64,000 bases of DNA from Persicobacter sp. CCB-QB2 (lineage in GTDB: Bacteria; Bacteroidota; Bacteroidia; Cytophagales; Cyclobacteriaceae). A program made the position numbers and the translations under genes. Location: NCBI RefSeq assembly GCF_001274635.1, contig NZ_LBGV01000001.1, positions 372,001-436,000 of the forward strand, given 5' to 3'. The notes below the pieces were generated by a model. The model searched no databases. It saw only the letters and a list, made by a program, of their open reading frames with translations, and was not told the DNA's origin. Shown here piece after piece: positions 8,035 through 16,989 of the stretch; position 1 is the first letter of the stretch; every line of letters starts with the position of its first letter.

Positions 8035-9123
8035 TTAAGCCTTTTCTTCCGTTTCGTTCATGATCAAAGTCTGACGACGAATAGCTGCATCATGAATCAA
8101 AGAGAATACATTCTCCATAAACTCATCATTTAAATGCAACTCTTCTGCCCACTCACCACGAGCTTTCATCATTTCTTTATAGCGGTTGATCTGGAAGACC
8201 GTTACCTTATTGTCTTTTTTGTACTCGCCAATCTCATCAACGATTTTCATGCGATCCGCCAAAGTTTCAAAGATTTCACGATCCAATTCATCAATCTTTT
8301 CGCGAAGCTCTGCCAGGTGCGTCTGGAACTCCGGATTGTCAGATTTGGTATGGCGTAAAACCAATGCTTCCAAGATCTCTTTCAAATGCGTTGGGGTTAC
8401 CTGCTGAGCGGCATCAGACCAGGCATTTTCAGGATCAATGTGCGATTCGATGATCAATCCGTCAAATACCAAATCCATGGCTTTCTGAGATAACTCCTGG
8501 ATCATATCACGTTTACCGGCAATGTGTGACGGGTCACAAATCATCGGCATTTCCGGATATTTTCTTTTCAATTCCAATGCCATTTGCCACTGAGGCAGGT
8601 TACGGAATTTAGTCTTTTTAGAAGTGGAGAATCCACGGTGAATGGCTCCCAGCTTCGTGATTCCAGCCTGGTTCAAACGCTCCATTGCGCCGATCCAAAG
8701 TGCTAAATCAGGATTTAATGGATTTTTTACCAATACCGGTACATCATGGCCTTTAAGTGCGTCGGCAATTTCCTGTACGGTAAATGGGTTTACTGTGGAA
8801 CGTGCGCCAATCCACAGGATGTCAATTCCATATTTTAAAGCTAATTCAACGTGCTGTGCATTTGCGACTTCAATCGCAAATTTTACGTCTAGCTCTTTTT
8901 TTATTTTCTGAATCCATTTCAAGGCATCTTCTCCGATACCTTCGAAAGTGCCCGGACGTGTACGGGGCTTCCAAACGCCGGCACGAATTACGTTTATGCC
9001 GTTCTCTTTTAGCTCTTTAGCAGTTTGGAATAACTGCTCCTCCGTCTCTGCGGAACACGGCCCAGCGATAATGAATGGCTGGTCGCTTCCATCTGTCCAA
9101 GCGCTAAGTTGTTCGATTTGCAT
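8035..9123 (-). CDS. bifunctional 3-deoxy-7-phosphoheptulonate synthase/chorismate mutase
   Basis: A 362-residue fusion typical of Bacteroidota. Residues about 1-260 are a type I-beta DAHP synthase (IIAGPCSAE, GVWKPRTRPGTFEG, then GAIHRGFSTS and CDPSHIAGKRD). Residues about 265-355 are an AroQ-type chorismate mutase (LREKIDELDREIFETLADRM). The first domain condenses PEP and erythrose 4-phosphate; the second converts chorismate to prephenate and often gives feedback control. The start at 9123 (MQIEQLSAW) is chosen because the frame upstream to 9252 is unrelated to the family and overlaps the divergent proline dehydrogenase gene. The gene has its own terminator. Confidence 0.93.
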   Translation of the reverse strand: MQIEQLSAWTDGSDQPFIIAGPCSAETEEQLFQTAKELKENGINVIRAGVWKPRTRPGTFEGIGEDALKWIQKIKKELDVKFAIEVANAQHVELALKYGIDILWIGARSTVNPFTVQEIADALKGHDVPVLVKNPLNPDLALWIGAMERLNQAGITKLGAIHRGFSTSKKTKFRNLPQWQMALELKRKYPEMPMICDPSHIAGKRDMIQELSQKAMDLVFDGLIIESHIDPENAWSDAAQQVTPTHLKEILEALVLRHTKSDNPEFQTHLAELREKIDELDREIFETLADRMKIVDEIGEYKKDNKVTVFQINRYKEMMKARGEWAEELHLNDEFMENVFSLIHDAAIRRQTLIMNETEEKA

Positions 9124-9226
9124 GGTGCGTTGCTCTTTTAAAAATGAAAAAAACTGACTATATTCGGCAGTTTTTCGACAATGTAGTGTATTATTATTAA
9201 CCCTTATTTCGGTGTTTATGGTGGAA

Positions 9227-10402
9227 ATGAAACCAATCAATTTCAGCAACACAGCAACTGCCTTTGAGGCTAAAACTGATGGAGACCTTAGAAGAAGCTA
9301 TCTGCTCTTTAAGACCATCAATTATCCCACGCTGGTAAAGTTAGGAACTTCTTTTATAAATGTAGCATTAAAGCTCCGATTACCAATAAAAAATATCATT
9401 AAGGCTACATTATTTAAGCAGTTCTGCGGGGGTGAATCCATCGAAGATAGTCAAAAAACCATAGAAGATCTGTATAGATTTAAAATTGGAACAATATTAG
9501 ACTATTCTGTTGAAGGAGAATCAAATGAGTCCGACTTTGATGCGACCTATGAGGAAACCCTGCGGACGATTACAAAAGCTAGAGGGAATAAAGCGATTCC
9601 TTTCTGTGTTTTTAAGCCTACAGGTGTTGCGAGTATTGAGTTGCTGACGAAGGTGAGCGAAGGGAAGGCTTTAACCGAAGAGGAAACTGCCGCTTTTGAG
9701 CGCGTAAAACAACGTTTCGATGGTTTGTGTAAAGCTGCGCATGAGGCGGGGCAACCCATCTTTGTAGATGCAGAAGATAGTTGGTATCAGGATGCTATTG
9801 ATGATTTGGTGTATGCAATGATGGTGAAGTACAATCAGGACCAACCTATTGTATATAACACCTTCCAGATGTACCGTAAGTACATGTTGGATCGCTTGAT
9901 GAAGGGGCATCAGTTTGCGCAGGAGCATGGTGTTCAGTTTGGTGCAAAATTAGTACGTGGTGCTTATATGGAAAAAGAAGCGGAACGTGCAGCCGAATTG
10001 GGTTACGAGAATCCGATTAATCCTACCAAGGAAGCTACGGATCAAATGTATGACGATGCTTTGCGTTATTGTATGGAACACAATGCGACTGTAGGTCTAG
10101 CCTCCTGTTCTCATAATGAAGACTCTGCGCATTTATTAATGGAGTTGATGAATCGTTATGGGATTGCTAAGGGCAATAAGAGGGTGTTTTTTGCGCAGTT
10201 GCTGGGAATGAGTGATCATTTGAGTTATAATCTGGCAAGAGCAGATTATAATGTAGCGAAATATGTGCCTTATGGTCCGGTAGAAAAAGTGATGCCTTAT
10301 CTTTTCAGAAGGGCGGAGGAGAATACTTCCGTAGCAGGGCAAAGTAGCAGGGAGTTGATGTTAGTGAATCAGGAACTGAAACGCAGACGCGCTCAACGAT
10401 AA
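9227..10402 (+). CDS. proline dehydrogenase
   Basis: A flavin enzyme of about 391 residues that oxidises proline to pyrroline-5-carboxylate and passes electrons to the respiratory chain. It is the single-domain Bacteroidota form, without the P5C dehydrogenase domain of PutA. Motifs are FKQFCGGE near the N-terminus, GTILDYSVEG, FVDAEDSW, GAKLVRGAYMEKE, FAQLLGMSDHLS and the late YLFRRAEENTS, whose two Arg bind the substrate carboxylate. Possible starts are GTG 9212, ATG 9218 and ATG 9227; I chose 9227, which has GGTGG just upstream. It is divergent from the DAHP synthase gene. Confidence 0.92.
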   Translation: MKPINFSNTATAFEAKTDGDLRRSYLLFKTINYPTLVKLGTSFINVALKLRLPIKNIIKATLFKQFCGGESIEDSQKTIEDLYRFKIGTILDYSVEGESNESDFDATYEETLRTITKARGNKAIPFCVFKPTGVASIELLTKVSEGKALTEEETAAFERVKQRFDGLCKAAHEAGQPIFVDAEDSWYQDAIDDLVYAMMVKYNQDQPIVYNTFQMYRKYMLDRLMKGHQFAQEHGVQFGAKLVRGAYMEKEAERAAELGYENPINPTKEATDQMYDDALRYCMEHNATVGLASCSHNEDSAHLLMELMNRYGIAKGNKRVFFAQLLGMSDHLSYNLARADYNVAKYVPYGPVEKVMPYLFRRAEENTSVAGQSSRELMLVNQELKRRRAQR

Positions 10403-10438
10403 AGAACCGAAACAAACAATAACACTACACTTATGGCG

Positions 10439-10466
10439 AGCCCGGCAATTTTGTCGGGCTTTTTTA
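10439..10466 (+). terminator. terminator after proline dehydrogenase
   Basis: AGCCCGGC (10439-10446) pairs with GTCGGGCT (10453-10460), with one G-T pair, and six T follow. Confidence 0.85.
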
Positions 10467-10477
10467 TAAAAGGCACT

Positions 10478-10684
10478 TTAAGCCTGATTATTTAATGAAC
10501 AAATGCTTGTTCAACTGGAAGTTGGGGGGGATAGTCCTCTGTTTTAAGTTTTTTCTAAGGAAGCAAAAGATTAAGCAGAAAGCAAGTTTGCTCAAATTTG
10601 GGCTATTAATAAATCAAACCTGAATAAGTTGGAGATAAATCGTTTAAAACGACTCACTCAGTATGGTGGTGAATAATTCAGCGC
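10478..10684 (+). repeat. dispersed intergenic repeat, copy 1
   Basis: One of eight related elements in this window. The left end reads TTAAGCCTGATTATTT and the right end GGTGAATAATTCAGC, which are inverted versions of each other. Shared inner blocks are AAGGAAGCAAAAGATTAAG and CAAATTTGGGCTATTA. About 207 bp, no open frame. Confidence 0.8.
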
Positions 10685-11190
10685 AATTTTAATGAACATT
10701 AGGTAAGGCAGAAGGATTTATCGGTATTTTAATTTATTCCGAAGGTGTTTTTTTTGTAAGACCCTTGTGTTGAAGGTGTTGTGGTTTTGGGATTGATTAG
10801 GGTGGAGTAGTTGGAAGTTGAAGCAGGATTATAAAAACATTAAAATGCCCTTAGTTAGGGGTGCTTATGATAAAAATCATTATTTGAAATGTGAATATAC
10901 GTATTGAATAAAGATAAATTTGAATCTTTTGATATGATTTATTCAATCTTAATCCATGTGTTTTTATTGGTAAAATTATATTTTACAATATTTGTATTAG
11001 GTAGTTGAAATTGTTGAGTATTTGATCTGTCAAAAAGCGCAAAATAAGTTTAGTTGAATAATAATCATGCATTTTTTGTCAATGTCGTTTTTGGTGATCT
11101 TGGTCAGGAATTAGAGTGACATTGATTAATAGATGAAATGAAAAATAGGCAACATCTTTGTGATGTAATCATCGAGAACAATTAACAATC
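10685..11190. other. AT-rich intergenic region with long inverted repeat
   Basis: I see no gene in these ~500 bases before the YceI gene. The only clear structure is a perfect 10-bp inverted repeat, ATTGAATAAA (10903-10912) and TTTATTCAAT (10938-10947), 25 bases apart. It could be a hairpin in a long leader or a regulator site. CATCTTTG near 11150-11160 resembles a Bacteroidota -7 element (TAnnTTTG), but the match is imperfect. Confidence 0.4.
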
Positions 11191-11739
11191 ATGGGAAAAG
11201 CTAAACTTATTTCGTCATTATTTTCAGTAGTATTTATTGTACTATTTTCTGCATCTGCATCTTTTGCAGAGGGTTTTAAAATTACTATCAAAGGAGTGAG
11301 TAATGTTCACGATTGGGAATGCGAAGTAGAGCAGGCCGATGTGAAAGTGACCGCAACCGCTAATGGTGGTACTTTGGAAGCTTTGGAAGGTGCAAAAGTA
11401 GTGGTGCCTGTAAAGTCTATCAAATCCGGTAAAAGCGGAATGGATAAGAATATTTACAAAGCGCTTAAAGAAAGCAAACACGCTGATATTGCTTTTGAAA
11501 TGAAAAAAGTAAATAGCCTGGATGGAAGTAAAGTGAGTGTAGACGGTACGTTGCGCATTGCTGGTGTTACGAACAATGTTACTTTAAATGCTGAATTAAC
11601 AACTGTGGATGGAAAGGTAGCGATTAAAGGAGCTGAAGTAATTTCCATGAAAGCATATGAGGTGGAGGCGCCTACGGCTATGTTCGGTGCGATCACCACT
11701 GAGGATGAAGTTACAGTGGAGTACGTAGTATTCCTATAA
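11191..11739 (+). CDS. YceI family periplasmic protein
   Basis: A 182-residue protein with an N-terminal signal peptide (cleavage near SASFAEG). It has the YceI lipocalin-like pattern: FKITIKGVSNVHDWECEVE at the start of the mature protein, then VVVPVKSIKSGKSGMDKNIY and DGTLRIAGVTNNVTLNAEL. Characterised YceI proteins bind a polyisoprenoid chain in an extended beta-barrel; the ligand here is unknown. It lies 119 bp before an outer-membrane barrel gene and, beyond that, a second YceI-like gene. The three look like a functional group. Confidence 0.9.
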   Translation: MGKAKLISSLFSVVFIVLFSASASFAEGFKITIKGVSNVHDWECEVEQADVKVTATANGGTLEALEGAKVVVPVKSIKSGKSGMDKNIYKALKESKHADIAFEMKKVNSLDGSKVSVDGTLRIAGVTNNVTLNAELTTVDGKVAIKGAEVISMKAYEVEAPTAMFGAITTEDEVTVEYVVFL

Positions 11740-11857
11740 ACTATACAAGGCTGTTCGGTTATGGTCCCATCAGGTCCCGGGGCCATTCGGTCAGCCAATT
11801 TCCAAACTTGATTTTTTGAACTCCGATTCAATTTAAACCTTACAGATTATTTATATT

Positions 11858-13195
11858 ATGAGATTTAACAATACTGTTAAAGCATTGGGTGCGTCTGCCC
11901 TAATGTTATTGGGAGGTAATGCCTTCGCACAAGAAGCCAGCGAAGATGTATTTGCTAACTTGCGTGCTAATGACAAAACTGGAATTAATGTTTTCGAGCC
12001 TGCGAAAGTAGAGATCGAAGAATTTAAAGCGCCTAAAGTTCGTGTTGGTGGTAACTTCAACATGATGTTCCAGGGCATGACGCAGTCTAACTATTATAAT
12101 GGAGTTGAAGTTTCCAATGGAAATGAGGTTCAGCCTTCAGCTTACCGTTTAGCTAAATTGGGTCAGGATTTCAACTTGCCAATGGCCAACTTGAACATTG
12201 ATGTAGCTTTTGCTCCTGGTGTTACGATGAAATTGGAGACTTATTTGTCTTCTCGTCACCACATTGAGGCAAACGTTAAAGGTGGTTACTTGCAGTTGGA
12301 TGCACTTCCATTCTTGAACTCTAATTTCTTGGATGGTTTGATGCAAAACCTTACTTTGAAGGCCGGTTTGATGGAAATCAACTATGGTGATTCTCACTTC
12401 CGTCGTTCTGATGCAGGTAATGCCATCTACAACCCATTTGTAGCGAACTACATGATGGATGCTTTCTCTACTGAGCTAGGTTTGGAAGCACTTTACCGTC
12501 ACGAGAATGGTCTATTGGCTATGGTAGGTATGTCTAATGGTAAATTAAACCAGACTACTTTGGAAATGGAAGGTGCTGCTCCTTCTCTATATGGTAAATT
12601 GGGTTACGATAAGCAAATCAATGATGATTTTCGTTTCCGTTTGACTGGTTCTGCTTATCACTCATTTGGTGATGCGCGTGCGTACCTTTACTCTGGTGAC
12701 CGTGCCGGTTCTCGTTACTACAATGTAATGACTTATTATGATGCTGAAGGTAACCGCGTTTCAGGTGGAGACTGGTCTGGTCGTATCAATCGTACTTTCA
12801 ACCGTTTGACAGCTGTTCAAATCGCAACTTTCGCGAAATATAAAGGTTTGGAGTTCTTCGGAACTTATGATAACCAGTCTGATTCTCACGAAGATGGTGT
12901 TGGTACTATGAACCAGATTGGTGCTGATTTGATCTACCGTTTTGGTAAGAATGAAGATTTCTATGTAGGTGCTCGTTACAATACTGTATTCGGTACTTAC
13001 ACTGACGAAGCAGATATTGATGATATCAATGTTAACCGTATCGCTGTTGGTGCTGGTTGGTTCATGACTAAGAATATCTTAGTGAAAGCCGAAATTGTGA
13101 ATCAGGAGTATACTAAAGGCTATGAGCAGTTGGGTATGCAATTCCGTGATGCATCTTTCAATGGTGTGAACGTAGAGGCAGTAATTGCTTTCTAA
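11858..13195 (+). CDS. outer-membrane beta-barrel protein, porin-like
   Basis: A 445-residue protein with a signal peptide ending GGNAFAQ. A short N-terminal segment is followed by alternating amphipathic strands rich in Tyr, Phe, Gly and Asn (NFNMMFQGMTQSNYY, LKAGLMEINYGDSHFRR, FYVGARYNTVFGTY). The last residue is Phe (VEAVIAF), the classical signal for outer-membrane insertion. Codon choice is strongly biased (GGT, CGT, AAC), unlike its neighbours, which suggests high expression. I cannot assign a substrate. It is flanked by two YceI-type genes and ends in a strong terminator. Confidence 0.85.
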   Translation: MRFNNTVKALGASALMLLGGNAFAQEASEDVFANLRANDKTGINVFEPAKVEIEEFKAPKVRVGGNFNMMFQGMTQSNYYNGVEVSNGNEVQPSAYRLAKLGQDFNLPMANLNIDVAFAPGVTMKLETYLSSRHHIEANVKGGYLQLDALPFLNSNFLDGLMQNLTLKAGLMEINYGDSHFRRSDAGNAIYNPFVANYMMDAFSTELGLEALYRHENGLLAMVGMSNGKLNQTTLEMEGAAPSLYGKLGYDKQINDDFRFRLTGSAYHSFGDARAYLYSGDRAGSRYYNVMTYYDAEGNRVSGGDWSGRINRTFNRLTAVQIATFAKYKGLEFFGTYDNQSDSHEDGVGTMNQIGADLIYRFGKNEDFYVGARYNTVFGTYTDEADIDDINVNRIAVGAGWFMTKNILVKAEIVNQEYTKGYEQLGMQFRDASFNGVNVEAVIAF

Positions 13196-13228
13196 GCCAT
13201 TTGAAGCTAAGCTAAAAAATAAAATAGG

Positions 13229-13257
13229 GCCGGTGGTTGTAGGATCACCGGCTTTTT
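13229..13257 (+). terminator. terminator after barrel gene
   Basis: GCCGGTG (13229-13235) pairs with CACCGGC (13246-13252), and TTTTT follows. It separates the barrel gene from the second YceI-like gene, which starts only 13 bp later; partial read-through is likely. Confidence 0.85.
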
Positions 13258-13269
13258 AACATTTAAGGC

Positions 13270-13866
13270 ATGTGGAATTTTCTTTTAACATTTTTGATGG
13301 TATTGCTTCCTGAGGGGGAATTCAAAGGGCAATTGATTTGGGATGAAGAATGCGAAATGGAGGTGTTTGGAACCACCAATGTGAGCCATTTTTCATGTTA
13401 TTACCGTCATGAAGAATTAGAGGAAGTTCGTTTTGACTTAAATTTTCAGGCAGAAAACCAGGGGCTGGTAGCTCATTTAAAAGGAGCGGAAATAGCAGTC
13501 CCAATAGAGGCGTTTAAATGTCGGCTACCCGGCATGACCAAGGATTTTCGTCATTTATTAAAGTATAAGGAGTTTCCCAATTTAAAGATGGAAATGCACC
13601 GCTTGCTAATTCCGGAGCAGGGCTGGTCTTCTATTGCTGCAGACATGGAGGTAACTTATGAAATTGCCGGCGCAAAGAAAGCTTTTACCACACCGGTGCA
13701 GCTGGAAAAGTCGAAGGACGGGCAGTATTATATTTCCGGGGAAACTGCAGTAGACATCCGTGATTTCGGTTTGGAGCCACCGGTGAAATTTTTGGGAGCG
13801 GTTAAAGTGGAGCCTTTGGTGACCCTAAAGTTTAAAATGGCCGTTCAAATAGCCCGTTTATTATAG
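13270..13866 (+). CDS. YceI-like secreted protein
   Basis: A 198-residue protein with a short hydrophobic N-terminus and a YceI-type layout. It has an early W-x-V/C pattern (CEMEVFGTTNVSHFSCYY), a middle segment IAVPIEAFKCRLPGMTKDF matching the VPVKSIKSG..MDK region of the upstream YceI protein, and a late VDIRDFGLEPPVKFLGAVKVE. Similarity to the first YceI is weak, so this is a divergent paralogue, not a copy. It probably binds a lipid or hydrophobic ligand in the periplasm. It follows the barrel gene on the same strand. Confidence 0.7.
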   Translation: MWNFLLTFLMVLLPEGEFKGQLIWDEECEMEVFGTTNVSHFSCYYRHEELEEVRFDLNFQAENQGLVAHLKGAEIAVPIEAFKCRLPGMTKDFRHLLKYKEFPNLKMEMHRLLIPEQGWSSIAADMEVTYEIAGAKKAFTTPVQLEKSKDGQYYISGETAVDIRDFGLEPPVKFLGAVKVEPLVTLKFKMAVQIARLL

Positions 13867-13878
13867 CGCTGTATCTCA

Positions 13879-14102
13879 TTAAACCGAATGATTCTTCACT
13901 AGATTCAGCGACTTGGCCTAAGGGATTTACTTCAGTTTGCTAAGGTTGATATTGCTGATTTTCTAATAGCCTAAATTTGGCTACGCTTCCTTTCTCCACA
14001 TTCCTCTGTTTTCTTGGAAAAAGCCCGAAATAGAAAAAATACCTTCATTTTTTTCGCCTTGCAGCTAAAAGAGGATTAATACATTCATAATTCGGGTTTA
14101 GC
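13879..14102 (-). repeat. dispersed intergenic repeat, copy 2 (reverse orientation)
   Basis: Read on the minus strand it starts TAAACCCGAATTATGAATG, contains TCCTCTTTTAGCTGCAAGGC and AAATTTAGGCTATTAG, and ends GTGAAGAATCATTCGGTTTA. About 224 bp. Same family as 10478-10684. It fills most of the gap between the YceI-like gene and the aminopeptidase gene. Confidence 0.8.
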
Positions 14103-14208
14103 ATTCATCATCCGTATTAACATTTATCCTGTGGATATTCTTCCTGCCGAAGTCAATTTGGGCGGGATTTTTTTTAACTTGGCCTTTATCCAATAAGATT
14201 TTTTTTCC

Positions 14209-15990
14209 ATGACAATAAATGAAAAAATTGCTGCTTTAAGGGCAGAAATGCAGCAACAAGGAGTGGCAGCGGTAATCGTTCCCTCAAATGATCCTCACCA
14301 AAGTGAATATATCGCAACACGCTTTGCCTGCAGAGAGTGGATTTCCGGTTTTACCGGTTCTGCGGGAACGGCAGTGGTAACATTGGATCATGCCGGTGTA
14401 TGGACGGATTCCCGTTATGAAATTCAGGCGGAGGAAGAGCTGGCCGATAGTGAATTTGTGCAGCATCAGCTGAAGGTGCAGGGCGCGCCGGAATTCATTG
14501 ACTATTTAGCAGAAAATTTACCTGCCGGGAGCGTGGTCGGTATTGATGGTCAATTGTTTTCCCTTCAGGTTTATCACCTATTAGAGCAAAAATTAGGAAA
14601 TAAAAACATTGCCATTAAAGCAGATTTTGATCCTTTTGAAAAAATTTGGACGGATCGTCCAGCAATGCCAGGCTCAGCATTTTATAACCACCCTATAGCA
14701 TTGGCTGGTGTATCTACCGAGGAGAAATTAGAAAAAATCAGAGCGGAAATGCAATCCAAGCAGGCGGATGCATTAATGATAGAGGCCTTGGATGAAATTG
14801 CCTGGGTGTTGAATATCCGGGGAGCAGATGTGGATTGTAATCCGGTAGGCTATGCTTATTTGACTGTTGAGTCCGCAGCGGCCACTTTGTTTGTGGATCC
14901 TGCTAAAATTGGCGTAGAGGTAGCGGCTGCCCTTCAAACAGCGGGAGTTGCGGTGGAGCCATATGAAGAAGTGGAGAAATGGCTGGCAGAAGGGGAATTC
15001 ACCAATATTCAGGTGGATCCGGCGCGTTTTTCTATTCATCAGTATGAATTGTTGGCGGAGGGAAAAGTCGTTGCAGCGGAAGCATCTCCGGTGCAGTTCA
15101 TGAAAGCGGTGAAGAATGAGGCGGAATTGGCAGGCATGCGTTCAGCGATGAAAAAGGATGGAGTCGCGCTAGTGAAATTCTACAAATGGGTGGAAGAAGA
15201 GGCGGCAAAAGAGGGGCTGTCGGAGGCGCAATGTGCAGAGAAATTGAAGGAATTTCGTGCGGAACAGGAAGGCTACGTAGGGGAGAGTTTTTCCGCTATT
15301 GTTGGTTTTCAGGGCAACGGAGCCATTGTACACTATCGTCCGCAAGACCCGAAGGCGAAAAAGTTAAATGGCGAGGGGATGTTATTGATTGATTCCGGTG
15401 GGCAGTACAAAGACGGTACCACGGACATCACCCGAACTTTTTACCTGGGTACGCCATCAGCAGAACATAAAAAAGCCTATACCCTGGTTTTGAAAGGGCA
15501 TATTGCGATTGAGCAGGTGGTCTTTCCAGCTGGCTATGCCGGTCCTCAGATCGATGTTTTGGCACGTCAACCATTGTGGGCAGAAGGAATGAATTATGGC
15601 CACGGAACGGGGCATGGTGTCGGGGCTTCTTTAAATGTACATGAAGGTCCAATAAACTTTGGAAATAAGGGGGTGACTGGCGGAACGCCTTTTCAGGTCG
15701 GAATGATCATTTCTGACGAACCAGGTTTCTATAAAACAGATGCCTACGGTATCCGCTTAGAAAATTTGGTGACGGTAGTGGAGAAATATAATAATGAGTT
15801 CGGGCAGTTTTTGGCTTTTGAATCATTGACCTTAGCTCCTTTTGAACCCAAATTAATTGAGGCAGACTTGCTGTCTGTAGCAGAAAAAGAATGGTTAGTA
15901 CAATATCAGCAAGAGGTGAGAGCGGAGCTGCTGCCTTTGCTGTCTGAAGAAGAAGGACAGTGGTTGGAGCAAAAATGTATTTCATTCTAA
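14209..15990 (+). CDS. aminopeptidase P family protein (Xaa-Pro aminopeptidase, M24B)
   Basis: A 593-residue cytosolic metallopeptidase of the long, three-domain form. There are two creatinase-like N-terminal domains (residues about 1-310; the first contains RFACREWISGFTGSAGTAV) and a C-terminal pita-bread domain. The metal ligands appear in order: Asp in LLIDSGGQYKDGTTDITR (two Asp), His in GHGTGHGVG, Glu in ISDEPGFY and Glu in IRLENLV. It releases the N-terminal residue of peptides with proline in second position. A terminator follows at 16077. It is a single-gene unit. Confidence 0.94.
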   Translation: MTINEKIAALRAEMQQQGVAAVIVPSNDPHQSEYIATRFACREWISGFTGSAGTAVVTLDHAGVWTDSRYEIQAEEELADSEFVQHQLKVQGAPEFIDYLAENLPAGSVVGIDGQLFSLQVYHLLEQKLGNKNIAIKADFDPFEKIWTDRPAMPGSAFYNHPIALAGVSTEEKLEKIRAEMQSKQADALMIEALDEIAWVLNIRGADVDCNPVGYAYLTVESAAATLFVDPAKIGVEVAAALQTAGVAVEPYEEVEKWLAEGEFTNIQVDPARFSIHQYELLAEGKVVAAEASPVQFMKAVKNEAELAGMRSAMKKDGVALVKFYKWVEEEAAKEGLSEAQCAEKLKEFRAEQEGYVGESFSAIVGFQGNGAIVHYRPQDPKAKKLNGEGMLLIDSGGQYKDGTTDITRTFYLGTPSAEHKKAYTLVLKGHIAIEQVVFPAGYAGPQIDVLARQPLWAEGMNYGHGTGHGVGASLNVHEGPINFGNKGVTGGTPFQVGMIISDEPGFYKTDAYGIRLENLVTVVEKYNNEFGQFLAFESLTLAPFEPKLIEADLLSVAEKEWLVQYQQEVRAELLPLLSEEEGQWLEQKCISF

Positions 15991-16076
15991 AAAAAATGAT
16001 GAAACAGTCTTCCTTCATGATTGGCCTTGGTCATTGGTTTTAGGTCAATCTTTTGAGTGAAGGATGTTAAAAATGG

Positions 16077-16108
16077 AAGGCAGTTCAATCGTTTGAGCTG
16101 CCTTTTTT
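16077..16108 (+). terminator. terminator after aminopeptidase P gene
   Basis: AAGGCAGTTCAA (16077-16088) pairs with TTGAGCTGCCTT (16093-16103 region) with one bulged base, followed by TTTTTT. Confidence 0.8.
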
Positions 16109-16284
16109 GATTTTCAGGTGGATTATTTAATTGGGGTAAATAATTTTGAATTTCCATTTATTTAACAAATGGGTTTTGTGTTTGTGTTATTGATATGTTT
16201 GATACTTGTTTGTTTTGATATTGGTAATTTTTTTAGCATTTTAAAAACTTTCATTTTATTACTTACCCTTTTAACCCTTTGCTT

Positions 16285-16530
16285 ATGAACGTTACTTATG
16301 GCGTAAAAATGACGATTGCACAAGAAGTATTGTGGGATATTGATCGCGTAAATGAAGATTTAAATTTATCAGAAGACTGTAAATTGGATTCCAATAGTCT
16401 TGACCGCGTGATCCTTCGTTTGGAAACCTTACTCGGGATTACCATTGATCCGAAAGATAAATCAAAGCTGCATGTAGTAGAGGATTTGATTAAATTATTC
16501 AAAGGGAAATTGCAGCATACGCAGGTTTAA
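16285..16530 (+). CDS. small acyl-carrier-protein-like protein
   Basis: An 81-residue acidic protein. The pattern LDSNSLDRVILRLETLLGI followed by a helix VVEDLIKLFKGK resembles the helix II-III region of acyl carrier proteins. The serine at position 38 sits where the phosphopantetheine serine of the DSL motif lies, but the motif reads NSL. It could be a carrier with an atypical site or a non-carrier relative. The start is ATG 16285; TTG 16279 and ATG 16309 are alternatives. No synthase, ligase or transferase gene adjoins it. Function unknown; the ACP assignment is my inference from the pattern. Confidence 0.5.
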   Translation: MNVTYGVKMTIAQEVLWDIDRVNEDLNLSEDCKLDSNSLDRVILRLETLLGITIDPKDKSKLHVVEDLIKLFKGKLQHTQV

Positions 16531-16787
16531 AATCGATGGCGAAATGGGAAATTTCCAAATGAGCTTAAAATAAGGTTTCATTTATGTAAGATTTTTTTCT
16601 TTTTGATATTTTTCTGAGAAATAAATCATTTAACCTATTGGTTTAAAGTCTCTTGCTTGTTGGGTGTGGAATTGAATTTCAGCTTGGCAGGCATTTTTTT
16701 TGCGCTTAAAAATTTCGTATTTCTTTCTATTATTGAACATGTCCAAGGAAGAAGGACCAAATTGTAAACCATTAATTTTTTTGTAAA

Positions 16788-16964
16788 ATGAAAACAAAAG
16801 CGGGCCAAAAGAAAGCACATGCCCACTGGTATGACAAAGAGGATGGTGTTAAAGTGCAATCGAAAAAAAACCGTCCGAAAAGAAAGGTTCACTTTTTAGA
16901 AGAAGATTACCCAGCTGCTCAGTTTGACCTAAGCATGCTTAAGGGGAATACTGATTATCTATAG
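16788..16964 (+). CDS. 58-residue basic protein, unknown function
   Basis: The reading frame runs from ATG 16788 to TAG 16962-16964 and is followed 26 bp later by a strong terminator, which supports a real small gene. The protein is very basic in its first 35 residues (AGQKKAHAHWYDKEDG, then KKNRPKRKVHFLEEDYP) and acidic near the end. It has no signal peptide, membrane segment or cysteine. Basic Lys/Arg-Pro runs suggest nucleic-acid or ribosome binding, but this is inference. I do not recognise the family. Confidence 0.6.
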   Translation: MKTKAGQKKAHAHWYDKEDGVKVQSKKNRPKRKVHFLEEDYPAAQFDLSMLKGNTDYL

Positions 16965-16989
16965 GAGAGTTCAGATATAAAAAAACAGA

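Noticed and set aside
9124..9252. N-terminal extension of DAHP synthase/chorismate mutase
   Set aside because: The extra 43 residues resemble no family member and overlap the divergent proline dehydrogenase start.
11740..11857. GGTCCC / GGGGCC hairpins between the YceI and barrel genes as a terminator
   Set aside because: The stem is imperfect and no T-run follows; it may be a processing site, but I cannot support a terminator.
13867..14208. Possible short genes in the gap before the aminopeptidase
   Set aside because: The gap is filled by a dispersed repeat; frames are short and not shared among the other copies.
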